The notes beneath the pieces are model-generated. The model had not been told where the DNA came from and searched no databases. It saw only the letters and a program-made list of their open reading frames with translations. Both the position numbers and the translations under genes were made by a program. Positions 46,072 through 54,265 of a stretch of 64,000 bases of DNA are shown here, in pieces (position 1 is the first letter of the stretch; every line of letters begins with the position of its first letter). The DNA is taken from contig NZ_CAACVB010000014.1 of NCBI RefSeq assembly GCF_900659635.1, forward strand, positions 1 through 64,000, given 5' to 3'. The stretch is from Actinomadura roseirufa (GTDB lineage Bacteria; Actinomycetota; Actinomycetes; Streptosporangiales; Streptosporangiaceae).

Positions 46072-46361
46072 GCCGCTACCTGCGCCGATGTCCGCATCGA
46101 GCGGCCGCTTTCCGGATGCCGGAAGGGGCTTATCGCCATGATCTCAGGACGGCCGCCAAGACGGGGCGCGCGAGCGTCTTCAGCGGTCCCTTCGAGCTTG
46201 GTACACTGCGAGTGGCATTGGTTGTCTGATCCTCAACTTGATGGCCCCATGGATCTCTGTCCTTCCACCGGAGTCACTGTTGACATCGGGGTTCACCCGG
46301 GCTTTGAGAACCTGAACGCGTGCATGACCCGGGCCCCGGAATAGCAGGCGAGGGCATCGTC

Positions 46362-49190
46362 ATGCGGTTCGGCGTTCTCGGACCACTCGTGGCCAGTGAT
46401 GGCGAGCAGGCCATCGAACTGACGCCGTTGAAGTGGCGGGTACTTCTCGCGATCCTGCTCCGGCAGGCGAACAAACCGGTCTCCAACAGCTCCCTCGTGG
46501 ACGCGCTGTGGGGCGAGCGGCCGCCCCGGTCCGCGCTGGCGAACCTGCGGATGTACGTCCACCTCCTGCGCCAGGCCCTCGGCACCGACGACCGGATCGC
46601 GCGCATCGCCCCCGGCTACGCGCTGACCGTGAACCCCGGCGAGCTGGACGCCCACCGGTTCGTGGACCTCGTCGAGCAGGCCCGCAAGTCCACCGAGAGC
46701 GCCGACGTCCTCACCGCCAACACGACCCTGCGCGAGGCGCTCGGGCTCTGGCGCGGCTCCGCCTACGAGGGGCTGGGCGAGTGCGCCCCGCTGCGCGAGG
46801 AGGCGGTCCGGCTGGACGAGCTCCGCCTCGCCGCCATCGAGGAGCGCATCTCCACCGACCTCGACCTCGGCCGTCACGACGAGCTAGTGCCCGAACTGCG
46901 CGTGCTGACCGCCGAGCACCCCTTCCGCGAGCAGTTCCGCGCCGGGCTGATGCTGGCCCTGTGCCGCTCGGGCCGCCAGGCCGACGCGCTCCAGGTCTAC
47001 CGGGACACCCGGCAGGTGCTCGACGAGGAGCTGGGCATCGAGCCCGGTCCGCGGCTGCGCCACCTGGAACAGGCGATCCTCGCCAACGACCCGTCGCTGT
47101 ACGCGCCGGTGCGCGCCGCGGCGACCGGCGGTCTCCCGGTGCCCGGGTCGTCCGCCGCCGGCGGAGTGCGGGCCTGGTCGGCGCCGCAGCACCTGCCGCT
47201 GGACGTGTCCGGCTTCAGCGGCCGCGCCGACGAGCTCGCCCGGCTCGGCGGCCTCCTCCCGGAGGTCGGCACCCACCCCGGCACCGTCGTGATCGCGTCG
47301 ATGTCGGGGATGGCCGGGGTGGGCAAGACGGCACTGGCCGTGCACTGGGCCTACCGGATCCGCGAGCAATTCCCGGACGGCGCCCTGTTCGTGGACCTGC
47401 GCGGCTACGACCCGTCCGGCGTCCCGGCCCCGCCCGACGAGGTCCTCGACGGGTTCCTGCGCACGCTGCAGGTCCCGCCCGAGTCGATCCCGTCGCGGCT
47501 GGAGGACCGCGCCGCGATGTTCCGCTCCCAGCTCGACCGGCGGCGGATGCTGATCGTCCTGGACAACGCCGCCTCGTCCGCGCAGGTCCGGTGGCTGCTG
47601 CCGGGCTCCGGCGACTGCCTGGTCGTGGTGACGAGCCGCAGCAGCCTGTCCGGGCTGGTGGCCAGCACCGGCGCCTACCGGCTGCCCATCGACCTGCTGT
47701 CCTCGGCCGAGGCGATGGACCTGCTGCGCGAGGTCCTCGGCTCCGCCCGGATCGACGCCGAGCCCGAGGCCGCCGAGGAACTGCGGCGGCTGTGCACGAA
47801 CCTGCCGCTGGCGCTGCGGCTTGCCGCCGAGCGCGCCGCGGTGCACGCCCACCTCACGCTCGCCGACCTGACCCGCGAGCTCGCCGACGAGCGCGACCGG
47901 CTGGACCTGCTCGCCGCCCCCGATGACGAGAGCACGGCCGTGCGGGCCGCGTTCTCCTGGTCGTACCGGGCGCTGCCCGCGGACGCGGCGCGCGTCTTCC
48001 GCCTGCTGGGCCTGCATCCCGGCCCCGACATCTGCCTGTCGGCCGTCGCCGCGCTCACCGGGCTGGAGCGCCAGCAGGTCCGCGGGCTGCTGGACACCCT
48101 GACCGACGTCCACCTGGTGCAGGAGACCGCGCGGGAGCGCTACCAGCTGCACGACCTCCTGCGGGTGTACGCCCGCGACGTCGCGCACGCCGACGAGCCG
48201 GCCGCGGAACGGGACGCCGCCGTCCGCCGCGTCCTGGAGTGGTACCTGTACACCACCGACCTCGTCGACCGGGTCATCATGCCGGGGCGCCAGCGCGTCC
48301 CGCTCGACCCGCCGCGGCCCGAGCTGCGGCTGTCCGAGCCGGGTTCGCTGGCCGACTCGCTGGAATGGTGCGAGGCCGAGCGGATCAACATGGTGGCGGC
48401 GATCCGGCACGCCGCGCAGATCGGCTGGCACGACATCGCCTGGAAGCTCCCCTACACGCTGTGGAGCTACTTCAACGTGCGCAGCCGGTGGACCGACTGG
48501 ATCACCACGCACGACCTCGGGCTCGCCGCCGCCCGGCAGGCCGACGACGCCTTCGCCGAATGTCACCTGCTGGCCAGCCTCGGCAACGCCTACCGCGACG
48601 TCCACCGCGTCGACGAGGCCTTCGACCGGTTCGAGAAGGCCATCACGATCGCCCGTCGCATCGGGGAGCGCTGGATCGAGGCGGGGGCGCGCACGCTGCG
48701 CAGCGTCGCCCACCGCAACCTCGGGCAGTTCGGCATGGCCATCGACGACTGCCGCGCCGCGCAGGAGATCTACGACTCCATCGACGACCGGTGGGGCGAG
48801 GCGTGGGTGCTCTACCAGCTCGGGGAGATCTTCGAGAAGATCCGCCGCTACGACGAGGCCGTCGAGCACTGCACGCGGGCCCTGGCCCTGTTCGAGAGCG
48901 TCGGCGACCACTGGGGCCGCGGCCGGACGCTGTGGATGCTCGGCCAGACCTACCACGGCCTCGGCCGCCTCGACGAGTCCGCCGACTACTCCCACCGCGC
49001 GCTGGTCACCGCCCGGGAGATGGGCAACCGCAACGGCGAGGCGTTCGCCCTGTTCATCCTGGGCGAGCTGAAGGACGACACCGGCGACCGCGAGTCCGCG
49101 CGGCGGCTGTGGGAGCAGGCCCTCGCCCTCTTCGAGGAACTCGGCAACCCGCAGGCGGCCAAGGTCCGCGCGCGAATGGCCGGGGCTTAG
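46362..49190 (+). CDS. SARP/AfsR-type regulator with NB-ARC and TPR domains
   Basis: A 942-residue regulator. An OmpR-like winged HTH (residues about 1-90: MRFGVLGPLVASDGEQAIEL, LLAILLRQANKPVSNSSLVDALWGE) is followed by the BTAD all-helical domain (about 95-245: LVEQARKSTES, LDELRLAAIEERISTDLDLG). An NB-ARC ATPase (about 290-600) follows with Walker A SGMAGVGKTALAVHWAYRI, Walker B RRMLIVLDNAAS and the LPLALRLAAE motif. At least five TPR units (about 700-935, for example WGEAWVLYQLGEIFEKIRRYDEA) end the protein. Members activate secondary-metabolite or stress genes. It is probably signal-gated through NB-ARC/TPR. ATG 46362 is chosen at the start of the HTH. Confidence 0.92.
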   Translation: MRFGVLGPLVASDGEQAIELTPLKWRVLLAILLRQANKPVSNSSLVDALWGERPPRSALANLRMYVHLLRQALGTDDRIARIAPGYALTVNPGELDAHRFVDLVEQARKSTESADVLTANTTLREALGLWRGSAYEGLGECAPLREEAVRLDELRLAAIEERISTDLDLGRHDELVPELRVLTAEHPFREQFRAGLMLALCRSGRQADALQVYRDTRQVLDEELGIEPGPRLRHLEQAILANDPSLYAPVRAAATGGLPVPGSSAAGGVRAWSAPQHLPLDVSGFSGRADELARLGGLLPEVGTHPGTVVIASMSGMAGVGKTALAVHWAYRIREQFPDGALFVDLRGYDPSGVPAPPDEVLDGFLRTLQVPPESIPSRLEDRAAMFRSQLDRRRMLIVLDNAASSAQVRWLLPGSGDCLVVVTSRSSLSGLVASTGAYRLPIDLLSSAEAMDLLREVLGSARIDAEPEAAEELRRLCTNLPLALRLAAERAAVHAHLTLADLTRELADERDRLDLLAAPDDESTAVRAAFSWSYRALPADAARVFRLLGLHPGPDICLSAVAALTGLERQQVRGLLDTLTDVHLVQETARERYQLHDLLRVYARDVAHADEPAAERDAAVRRVLEWYLYTTDLVDRVIMPGRQRVPLDPPRPELRLSEPGSLADSLEWCEAERINMVAAIRHAAQIGWHDIAWKLPYTLWSYFNVRSRWTDWITTHDLGLAAARQADDAFAECHLLASLGNAYRDVHRVDEAFDRFEKAITIARRIGERWIEAGARTLRSVAHRNLGQFGMAIDDCRAAQEIYDSIDDRWGEAWVLYQLGEIFEKIRRYDEAVEHCTRALALFESVGDHWGRGRTLWMLGQTYHGLGRLDESADYSHRALVTAREMGNRNGEAFALFILGELKDDTGDRESARRLWEQALALFEELGNPQAAKVRARMAGA

Positions 49191-49358
49191 CCGCGGCACG
49201 GCACCTCGTCGGTGTACCGCGGCGCCGCCGGGCCGGTGCCGGTTTCCCGGGCCTGGGCGCTGGCCGATTCGGGACACGGCCATGTCGGATTTCAGACACA
49301 CGCCTCCGGCGGCCTTCTGCAGGGTTGACGGAAACCACCATCCGCAGGAGAGACCACC

Positions 49359-50123
49359 ATGGAGACCTTCCGGGCGCTGCTCGTCGTCGACGCCGAGGAT
49401 TTCAGTGCCCACAGCGACGTGAAGCTGCCCCATCTGCACCGGGAGATCCGGCGGGCGCTCGGCGCCGCGTTCGAGGCGAGCGGGCTCGGCGACACCTGGA
49501 GGGCCGTCCGTTTCCTGGAGAGCACGGGCGACGGGATCCTCGCCGTCCTGCCGCTCGAAGCGGTGCCGCGCCTGGTCGAGCCGTTCCCGCGGCGGCTTCA
49601 GGAGGAGCTGGCCGCGGCCGCCCCCGGGCTGCGGGCGCGCGGGATGCGGCTGCGGCTGCGCGTGGCGCTGCACGTCGGGCTGGTGGACGACGAGCGCCCC
49701 GGCGCGCCGGGCATCTCCACCGCCACCGTCGACGTCAACCGGCTCCTGGACGCCGAGCCGCTGCGGGCGGCGCTGCGCGGCAGCGACCCGGAGGTCACCT
49801 TCGTGGCGGCGCTGCTGTCGGCGGAGCTGTTCGGGAACTATGTCGCGGGCGGCCGCACCGGGCTGCGCGAGAGCCAGTTCACCGAGGTCGCGGTCAAGGT
49901 CAAGCGGTTCGAGCGGCTCGCCCACCTGTACGTGCCGACGCCGTCGCGGGAACCCGGCCCGGAGGACGGGCGGGACGGCCCGTCCGGTGGGACGCCGTCC
50001 CGGCCGCCCGCGCCGCCCGCGCCGGGAGGGCCGTCGATCGGCGGGGTCACGATCAACGGACGGGACGCACAGGTCGCGTTCGGGAACCAGATCGGCGGCG
50101 GCCTCACCCAGGAGCGCCGATGA
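49359..50123 (+). CDS. Class III nucleotidyl-cyclase-like protein with C-terminal shared signalling motif
   Basis: A 254-residue protein. Residues 1-195 resemble a class III adenylate/guanylate cyclase domain: an Asp-bearing strand at the start (ALLVVDAEDFSAHSD), the hairpin FLESTGDGILAVLP with the second metal-type Asp, RVALHVGLV, and TVDVNRLLDAEPL where cyclases have the VN..AR helix. A Pro/Gly-rich linker (about 198-226) leads to a C-terminal motif V230-TINGRDAQVAFGNQIGGGLTQ. The same motif occurs at the N terminus of the next protein. The stop overlaps the next start (ATGA), so expression is coupled. It probably acts as effector or second-messenger producer under the STAND-like partner. 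Cyclase activity is unproven. Confidence 0.7.
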   Translation: METFRALLVVDAEDFSAHSDVKLPHLHREIRRALGAAFEASGLGDTWRAVRFLESTGDGILAVLPLEAVPRLVEPFPRRLQEELAAAAPGLRARGMRLRLRVALHVGLVDDERPGAPGISTATVDVNRLLDAEPLRAALRGSDPEVTFVAALLSAELFGNYVAGGRTGLRESQFTEVAVKVKRFERLAHLYVPTPSREPGPEDGRDGPSGGTPSRPPAPPAPGGPSIGGVTINGRDAQVAFGNQIGGGLTQERR

Positions 50124-52378
50124 CGGTGATCGACGACGTCCACGTCGAGGGCGACGGCACCCAGAACGCGTTCGGCAACGTCGTCTCCGGCGACCTGGTG
50201 CAGACCCAGCTCCAGTTCGTCCGCGGCCGGCCCTCGATGATCATGTCGCAGGACGAGATCGACGACCGGGTCGCGGGCTATGTGCCCGCCCTCAACCACG
50301 AGGAGATCCTCGGCGTCCTCGACCGCCACCACGCGGTCGGTCTCGCCGGGCCGCCGGGCGCCGGCACCACCACCACGGCCGTCGCGGCGCTCCGGCGGCT
50401 GCGCCCCGGCCTCGGGATCCGGCAGTTCTCCACCGACGAGGACGACGTCGAGGAGATCGCCGTCGGCGGCGCCCGCGGCTACCTCGTCCGCGCGGGCGAC
50501 GAGGAGCCCTCGCGGCTGCGGGCGTGTCTGGAGGCGGTCCGCGCGGCCGGCGGGTTCCTGCTGGTCGTCGGGACGGTGGCGCAGCTGCGCCCGTTCGCCG
50601 AGTTCCTCCCGTTACTGGCGGTGCACCCGCCGCCGCCCGACCTCGTCTACCGCGCCCGGCTCGCCCGCCGCGGCCTCGCCCGGAGCCGGTGGGCGGGCTG
50701 GCCGCGCGCGGCGGAGCTGCTCAAGGGCGCGACGCCCGGCGACGCGCGTCGCCTCGCCGACCTCGTCCTGGCGGGCGGCGACGAGCGGGAGGTGGAGCTG
50801 GCCTACCGGGGCTGGGACGAGCACCTGCGCGCGTGGTTCGGCTCGAACGGCGCGCTGCGCGACCAGACCCTGATGATCGCCGCGGCGACGATCGCGCCCG
50901 CGGACGAGACGAGCGTGTACGGGGCGGCGCTGTCGCTGGCCCGCCAGCTCAAGATCAAGATCGAGGGCGGCGGGCTCGCCTGGTGCCCGTCCACCGGGCT
51001 GAGCGAACGCCTCGGCGCGGACCGCGACGACGAGCTGATCGTGTTCCGGCGGCACGGGTACGCCTCGTCCGTCCTGCGGCACGTGTGGGACGAGTACCCG
51101 CTGGCCCGCCTGGACCTGCTGTCGTGGCTGTCGGCCCTGCCCACCGACGACGTGGTGGAGCTGAGGCCGGCGCTGCGGCACAAGCTGGTCGAGGTGTTCG
51201 CCGACCTGGCCGCCGAGCACGACGCCGTCGACAAGATTTTGCGGATGGCCGCGGAATGGGCGGTCCGGTACCAGGCGGCCGATCTGTCCTATGTGGCGCT
51301 GGCCCGCACGTGCCTGCATCCGCAGGTCGGCGGGCGCGTGCGCAGGCGGCTGTACGAGTGGTCCACCGAGCGGCGGACCGCGCAGACGCTCAAGCTCACC
51401 ATCGCCCGGGTCTGCCAGGTGCTCGGGCAGACGCACGCGTCGGTCGCGCTGACCCGGCTGAAGCACCTCGGGACCTACGGTGACGAGCAGGTTCAGGACG
51501 AGGTGTTCGAGGTGGTGCTCGCGCTCGCCGAGGTCCACCCCGGGACCGTCTACCGGACCGCGCTCACGTGGTGCCGGACGGCGGCGAACCTGTCGTCCCG
51601 GCGGGACGTGTTCCACCGGGCCCGCATCGGGCTGCGGGTGCTGCTCGCCGAGCACGACCGCGCCCTCCCGTTCGAGCACCCCGACGAGGACAGGTTTCAC
51701 CTCGTCGGGGAAGCGGCCGGCTCCGCGGCGCCCCCGAACCGGGTGCCGGATCCGCAGCGGCTCCGGAGCCTGCTGGACGTGATGGCGCAGCTCGCGAACC
51801 GGGGAGACGAGCAGGTGGAAGCGCTGGTGCTGGCGGCCGCGCGGACGCTGACCGCCGCCGGATACGGCCCGCACGTCCTGCGCGCGGTGCTGGGCTGGAC
51901 GGCCACCGGTGCCCCGCGCGAGACAGCCGAGCCGCCGCCCCGGGAGCGGACGGCGACGGCGATCTTCCTCGCCCTCGCCGCCGAGACGGGCCCGGACGGG
52001 GCGCCGGTGGTCCTCACCGGCGCGGGCGCGGTGGACCCGAGGGCGTGCGTCCCGCCGTGGCGCGTGGCACTCGGCGCGCAGGCGCACGGACCCGGCGGCT
52101 TCTCCCTGTTCGAGGAGGTGCTGTGGCGGTGGCTGGACGCCGCCGTGCGGCTGCCCGCGCTGCGGGAGCGGATCGTGTCGATGCTCGCCGACGCGGCGGG
52201 CGAGGACCTCGGCCGCCGGATGGTCGTGCTGGAGAGCGTCCGGCTGTGGGCGACGCGGGCGGCCGACCGGCGGGGCGTCAGGGAGGACGTCCTGGTCCGG
52301 CTGCTGTATCCGGAGTGGAAGCGGCTGCTCATGGTGGCATGGGTCCGGATCCGCTCCCTGGCGGGCGGAGCGCGGTGA
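50120..52378 (+). CDS. Large STAND/NLR-like protein with N-terminal shared motif and degenerate P-loop
   Basis: 752 residues. Residues 7-28 (VHVEGDGTQNAFGNVVSGDL, then VQ) repeat the C-terminal motif of the upstream protein in ungapped register. An NTPase-like region follows: P-loop position GLAGPPGAGTTTTA at 74-87, where the Lys is Thr (T83), and FLLVVGTVAQL where Walker B would have Asp. A winged-helix-like stretch precedes a long helical repeat region (about 330-740: HKLVEVFADLAAEHDAVDKI, LLEAVIRLPALRE-like segments) that could be the sensor. No membrane helix is seen. It is probably a sensor/scaffold recruiting the cyclase-like effector by motif-motif contact. Family assignment is by architecture, not by a confident match. 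Confidence 0.65.
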   Translation: MTVIDDVHVEGDGTQNAFGNVVSGDLVQTQLQFVRGRPSMIMSQDEIDDRVAGYVPALNHEEILGVLDRHHAVGLAGPPGAGTTTTAVAALRRLRPGLGIRQFSTDEDDVEEIAVGGARGYLVRAGDEEPSRLRACLEAVRAAGGFLLVVGTVAQLRPFAEFLPLLAVHPPPPDLVYRARLARRGLARSRWAGWPRAAELLKGATPGDARRLADLVLAGGDEREVELAYRGWDEHLRAWFGSNGALRDQTLMIAAATIAPADETSVYGAALSLARQLKIKIEGGGLAWCPSTGLSERLGADRDDELIVFRRHGYASSVLRHVWDEYPLARLDLLSWLSALPTDDVVELRPALRHKLVEVFADLAAEHDAVDKILRMAAEWAVRYQAADLSYVALARTCLHPQVGGRVRRRLYEWSTERRTAQTLKLTIARVCQVLGQTHASVALTRLKHLGTYGDEQVQDEVFEVVLALAEVHPGTVYRTALTWCRTAANLSSRRDVFHRARIGLRVLLAEHDRALPFEHPDEDRFHLVGEAAGSAAPPNRVPDPQRLRSLLDVMAQLANRGDEQVEALVLAAARTLTAAGYGPHVLRAVLGWTATGAPRETAEPPPRERTATAIFLALAAETGPDGAPVVLTGAGAVDPRACVPPWRVALGAQAHGPGGFSLFEEVLWRWLDAAVRLPALRERIVSMLADAAGEDLGRRMVVLESVRLWATRAADRRGVREDVLVRLLYPEWKRLLMVAWVRIRSLAGGAR

Positions 52379-52469
52379 GCGCCGGGGGCGGGCGACCGTC
52401 CTCGGGTCGTCGCCCGCGCGGACGCGGGACCGCTTGCTCACGCCTTCCGCGCGGTGGTGGGGTGGGGGC

Positions 52470-53339
52470 ATGCAGACCAAGATCGCTATCGTGACCGGGG
52501 CGACGTCGGGCATCGGGAAAGAGGTCGCCCGCGGGCTGGCGGACGCCGGTTTCCTGGTGGGGATCGTCTGCCGGAGCGAGATGCGCGCCCGCACGGCCGT
52601 GGCGGAGCTGGAGCGCGACGTGCCGGGCGCGCGGATCGAGACGTTCATCGCCGACCTGTCGGTACAGCTGGACGTGCGGCGCGTCGCGGCGTCCCTGACC
52701 GAGCGGTTCGACCGGCTGGACGTCCTCGTCAACAACGCGGGCGTGCACATGCTGCGCGCCAAGGTCAGCGCCGACGGCCACGACCGCATGATCGCCACCA
52801 ATCATCTGGGGCCGTTCCTGCTCACGAACCTGCTGCTCGGCCGGCTGGAGAAGGCCGCGCCGTCGCGGGTGGTGGTCGTGGCGTCCGAGGCGCACCGCGG
52901 CGCGGACCGGCTCGACGTGGAGCGGATGGCCGAGCCCGGCACCTACCGGGCGGCCGGGTCGGTGCGCGTGTACGCGCGGTCCAAGCTGCTGAACATCCTG
53001 TTCACGCTGGAGCTGGCCAGGCGCATGGAGGGCAGCGGGGTCACCGCGAACGCGCTGTGTCCCGGTGTCGTCGCGACGGGCCTCGCCCGGGACGTGCCGG
53101 GCGGCGAGCGGGCCGGGGCGATCCTGTCGCGGACGCCCGTCCTGCGCACCCCCGCGCAGGGGGCGCGGATGGCGATACGGCTCGCCACGGCGGCGGAGTT
53201 CGAAGGGCGCACCGGCGGCTTCTATAGCTCGACGCCCGGGGCGGGGCTGCTGCCGACGGTCGGTGCCCTGAAGGACCCGGAGCTCGGCCGGGCGGTCTGG
53301 GAGCGTTCGGCCCGTCTCGTGGGGCTCGCGGCCCGATAG
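52470..53339 (+). CDS. Short-chain dehydrogenase/reductase (retinol-dehydrogenase-like)
   Basis: A 289-residue NAD(P)-dependent oxidoreductase. Cofactor motif TGATSGIGKEVARGL, DVLVNNAGVHML, catalytic Ser in VVVVASEAHRG and Tyr-x3-Lys in YARSKLLNILF. The C-terminal extension (GFYSSTPGAGLLPTVGALKD) resembles the RDH/WW-domain oxidoreductase type. ATG 52470. The EI24-like gene starts 9 bases after its stop. Substrate unknown. Confidence 0.88.
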   Translation: MQTKIAIVTGATSGIGKEVARGLADAGFLVGIVCRSEMRARTAVAELERDVPGARIETFIADLSVQLDVRRVAASLTERFDRLDVLVNNAGVHMLRAKVSADGHDRMIATNHLGPFLLTNLLLGRLEKAAPSRVVVVASEAHRGADRLDVERMAEPGTYRAAGSVRVYARSKLLNILFTLELARRMEGSGVTANALCPGVVATGLARDVPGGERAGAILSRTPVLRTPAQGARMAIRLATAAEFEGRTGGFYSSTPGAGLLPTVGALKDPELGRAVWERSARLVGLAAR

Positions 53340-53348
53340 TTTTGGCAC

Positions 53349-54155
53349 GTGAGCGATGCGCGTGCCCCCCGGCCCCCGGCCGTCAAGGACCTTTTCAACG
53401 GCGTCGGCTACCTGCTGCGCGGTCTCGGGTGGGCGGCCCAGCACCCCGCGCAGTGGCTGTTCGGCCTCATCCCCGCCCTCATCGTCCTGGCGGTGTACGC
53501 GGCGGCGCTCGTCGCGCTCGCCTACGACCTGGACGGCGTGTCCTCCTGGGTGACGCCCTTCGCCGACGGCTGGCCGGACGCGGCGCGCACCACCGCGCGG
53601 ACGGTCGCCGGGATCGCGGTCTTCGGCGCGGCGCTGTTCCTCGCGGTCATCACGTTCACCGCGGTGACGCTGCTGGTCGGCGACCCCTTCTATGAGGCGA
53701 TCGCGGTCCGGGTGGAGGACTCGCAGGGCGGCGCGCCGCCCGACCCGGACGTGCCGCTGCTCGTCCAGCTCGGGCGGGCGGTCAAGGACGCGCTGATCCT
53801 CGGCGTGGTCGCGCTGCTGTTCGCGGTGGTGTTCTTCGCCTGCGGCTTCCTGCCGGTGGTCGGGCAGACGGTCGTGCCGGTCGTCGCGGCGTGCGTGTCG
53901 GGCTATTTCCTCACCGGGGAGCTGACCTCCGTCGCGCTGGAGCGGCGCGGGCTGCGCAGGAGGGAGCGGTTCGCGCTGCTGCGCCGGAACCGGCCGCTCG
54001 CCGTCGGGTTCGGCGCCGCCGTCTTCGTCGTCTTCCTCATCCCGCTCGGCGCCGTCCTCGCCATGCCGGGGGCCGTGGCGGGCGGCACGCTGCTGGCGCG
54101 CGAGCGGCTCGCGGACGGCGAGCGCCCGGACGCCGTGCCCGTCGCCGGGCACTGA
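53349..54155 (+). CDS. EI24-domain (CysZ-like) membrane protein
   Basis: A 268-residue integral membrane protein with about five hydrophobic segments: WLFGLIPALIVLAVYAAALV, AGIAVFGAALFLAVITFTAV, ALILGVVALLFAVVFFACGF, the VVAACVSGYFLTGELTS segment and VGFGAAVFVVFLIPLGAVLA. The family landmark VGDPFYEAIAVRVED follows the second helix. CysZ relatives carry sulfate; in actinobacteria the role is unknown. It is co-directional with the SDR gene, 9 bases apart. Confidence 0.8.
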   Translation: MSDARAPRPPAVKDLFNGVGYLLRGLGWAAQHPAQWLFGLIPALIVLAVYAAALVALAYDLDGVSSWVTPFADGWPDAARTTARTVAGIAVFGAALFLAVITFTAVTLLVGDPFYEAIAVRVEDSQGGAPPDPDVPLLVQLGRAVKDALILGVVALLFAVVFFACGFLPVVGQTVVPVVAACVSGYFLTGELTSVALERRGLRRRERFALLRRNRPLAVGFGAAVFVVFLIPLGAVLAMPGAVAGGTLLARERLADGERPDAVPVAGH

Positions 54156-54252
54156 GGCGGTGTTTCCGGTCATCACCGATCTGAGAGAAAGGCGATAAGA
54201 ACCTGTGTCCGGAGTGTGATTACCGACCCGGACGGAAATGATGATCTTCGCG

Positions 54253-54258
54253 TAACGT
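54253..54258 (+). promoter_or_regulatory. -10 element TAACGT, leaderless promoter
   Basis: TAACGT ends 7 bases before ATG 54266 and no ribosome binding site is present, suggesting a leaderless transcript. Confidence 0.4.
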
Positions 54259-54265
54259 GTGCCGC

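Larger units (their letters stand above)
45654..46361. other. Long leader/intergenic region before the SARP gene
   Basis: About 700 bases with no convincing gene. It holds a perfect hairpin (45798-45827), a set of SARP-type direct heptamers (46043-46071), and an extended -10-like TTGGTACACT ending at 46207. Short open frames on both strands lack coding bias. Confidence 0.5.

Noticed and set aside
45582-46229. Open frames on both strands between the FAD oxidoreductase and SARP genes
   Set aside because: They lack ribosome binding sites and third-position bias, and overlap a perfect hairpin and the heptamer repeats.
46884-49925. A 1000-codon antisense frame across the SARP and cyclase-like genes
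   Set aside because: Same artefact: high GC removes stops. The plus-strand genes have clear domains and starts.
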